A stretch of 64,000 nt of DNA. It comes from Polydactylus sextarius (Eukaryota > Chordata > Actinopteri > Polynemidae). The notes beneath the pieces are model-generated. The model was not told the DNA's origin and did no database searches. It was given only the letters and a program-made list of their open reading frames with translations. The DNA lies in assembly GCA_016801845.1 (NCBI GenBank), contig CM028906.1:14739001-14803000 (forward strand), in the 5' to 3' direction. The position numbers and the translations under genes were made by a program. Shown here piece after piece: positions 62,179 through 64,000 of this stretch (the first letter of the stretch is position 1; the number at the start of each line of letters is the position of its first letter).

Positions 62179-64000
62179 CTGAAATAAGAGATTAGGATTA
62201 AGTGGTCACATGATTCCCTAACATACACCACTGTAATCTGACCCATACCTAACATGTTACTCATCTGTTATTAATAACAATTACACATTTCATTCAATAT
62301 TAGGCTAAACAACAGTTTTAATAACATTAATCCCATTTCACTAGTATGTATTTGTTGGTATTCTGTTCCTGTCTCGCCTCAAATATCTGTTCATCAGAAA
62401 TTCTGGATGCTGCTGTGAAAACTTATCGATTAACTTTTTAAAGTAACTCCTGTGAGCAAATTCTGGTGGGTCATGTTATCACTGAGCAGGGAAAAGAGAC
62501 CTGATACATTTCTAATTCCATCTGGAGGTAATCCTCAAGATTTGGCCATTAGATTTGATCTTGAATAGGTGGGTGAACCACTATATGTTATGGCATAGAT
62601 ATATAGATATATTCTCAGACTTGCAACTGAGAGATCTTGGCTATAAATCTGTTCCTTTAGTTGCAAGATAAAAACCAGATATCTGATTCAGTCTGAACTA
62701 TCCAAAGGTTAATCCAGAACCTCAAAGTATTTTATGGCTCAAAGATCTCTGTGTCATTCACTGTTGGCTGAGTTTACAGGTGTTACAGTGTATCTGAGGA
62801 CAGATCAGGCTCATGAGGCAGCAAATGATGTTGTTGAGGCTGGCAGGTACAAACATACTAAACTGCAATCGCAGTCCCCACTGTGTCTCTGACCCATTTA
62901 AAAAGTTAATTTTTGAAGGCACAGTCTCTGGTGTTGTGCTGAATTACACAATACCATAAAGTGTGCTGTTATCTGTGCACCACGTGGAAAGGATAGCTAT
63001 CACTGGCAGAGACTTCCTTCTTATCTGCTGACTCTGGATATTTTTATGATTAGCACAGCAGATTTGAGTGTTGTGTTTATCTTATGATCACAAGAGTTCA
63101 GTCTACCTTGTGCTATGATCACATCAAAAAAAAAAAAAAAGTAGCTCTGTTCATCTTCAGACATTTACTTTGTGTTTGTATAGTACAGTATAGTCACTAT
63201 ATAATGTACTGCATGTCACTTAAGACACCAAGACAAAGTTTGTCCATATTTACGTAAGAAAACAAAACACATATGCCATCACTGTCTGTGAATGACTGGA
63301 CCACTTCTCAGAGCAAAGCTACGGTGCTTGATATAATTATCTATCAGACACACATCATTAATAAATGTATAAAAATAAACAAGTAGTTGATGATACAGGC
63401 TTATTCCCCACATGTTCTGATGTTAAGCTCTGTGATTGAGGATTGATACAATCATTATGAAACATGAGCATCTTTAACTGTGATGAAAGGAAAATTCTGA
63501 TACGACGGGATATAATATGCTCTGGTAAAAAGATATGATGCCTATTTCATTTTATATTAGCATAAAAAAATGAACAGTTGTATTAACTCAATTCACACGA
63601 ATAAATGATTTTACCTTTATTTCACCTTTATGGAGAATAGTAGAATAGAGGACTTGTAATATCTAAATGTCATATCTTCTATAAAGGTAACTATTTTAAC
63701 AGTCAATAAAATAAAGGTATAATGTCCCCACATGAGATACAAAATGACGAAGGAAAATTAGACTGAGACTGAATAAAATCAGTTCTGTTTAAAAAATAAG
63801 CAAAGAAAAGCTAAATGCAGTCAAAACGTGTCTGTAAGACTGCTACGTCCAGGTTTTAGTTTAAGAAAGTTAAAGATGACTACATCAGAAGTGCAGAGGT
63901 GACCTGGTGTTAGTTATACAGTGGAGTAACGGTAAATCTGCCTGACAACTGCTTTATCATCAGAAGAGTCCGCGAGCTCAGCGCAGCAAAGTCTACACGA
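62179..64000 (-). other. pepd: pepd B intron 1, incomplete
   Basis: The last part (from about 63790) matches copy A intron 1 near 45480-45680 (gacctggtgtta at 63901 and 45601). In A this point is about 80-100 bp before exon 1, so the B start codon should lie just past 64000. No other gene seen. Confidence 0.7.

Overview
The window is vertebrate nuclear DNA, most likely from a teleost fish. It has interrupted genes with GT-AG introns, AT-rich introns and intergenic DNA, long (TG)n and (TA)n microsatellites, Tc1/mariner-type DNA-transposon relics and fish-type retroelement relics. No bacterial operon structure, CRISPR array, rRNA or tRNA gene was recognised. Homology calls rest on recalled protein families and on exon phase checks done by eye; no search was run.

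Region 1 (1-12.3 kb) has no recognised complete gene. It opens with a decayed LINE reverse-transcriptase fragment, holds several simple repeats, and has one minus-strand, exon-like open frame (about 3.97-4.29 kb) with a stop and a downstream AATAAA that I cannot name.

Region 2 (12.3-30.5 kb, + strand) is thsd4 (ADAMTSL6), an extracellular fibrillin-microfibril protein. Twelve coding exons were placed with matching phases. The first carries a signal peptide, which would make this a short, internally initiated isoform; it is followed by the spacer region, six thrombospondin type 1 repeats and a PLAC domain. The second coding exon is one base short of the conserved reading and runs into a stop, so the locus as printed has a frameshift (real mutation or assembly error). 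A Tigger-like MITE lies in the 3' UTR.

Region 3 (30.9-64 kb, - strand) is a tandem array of pepd (prolidase, Xaa-Pro dipeptidase). In window order it holds a decayed relic (D, 30.9-32.4 kb), a full-length but broken copy (A, 34.0-45.8 kb), a second decayed relic (C, 46.7-49.8 kb) and an apparently intact copy (B, 52.7-62.2 kb, with exon 1 just beyond the window). The order D-A-C-B, and homology of D with C and A with B, suggest that a two-member block was duplicated as a unit. Copy B keeps the five metal ligands expected of prolidase, and its residue numbering matches the human enzyme. Copy A has a premature stop plus a 25-bp net deletion in exon 14, a lost splice donor after exon 13, a 2-bp deletion in exon 11 and loss of two active-site histidines. 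Yet its exons 2-8 and their introns are in places almost identical to B, a patchy pattern that suggests gene conversion. Copy A also carries two Tc1-type insertions and a (TG)108 tract absent from B, and a retroelement relic separates C from B.
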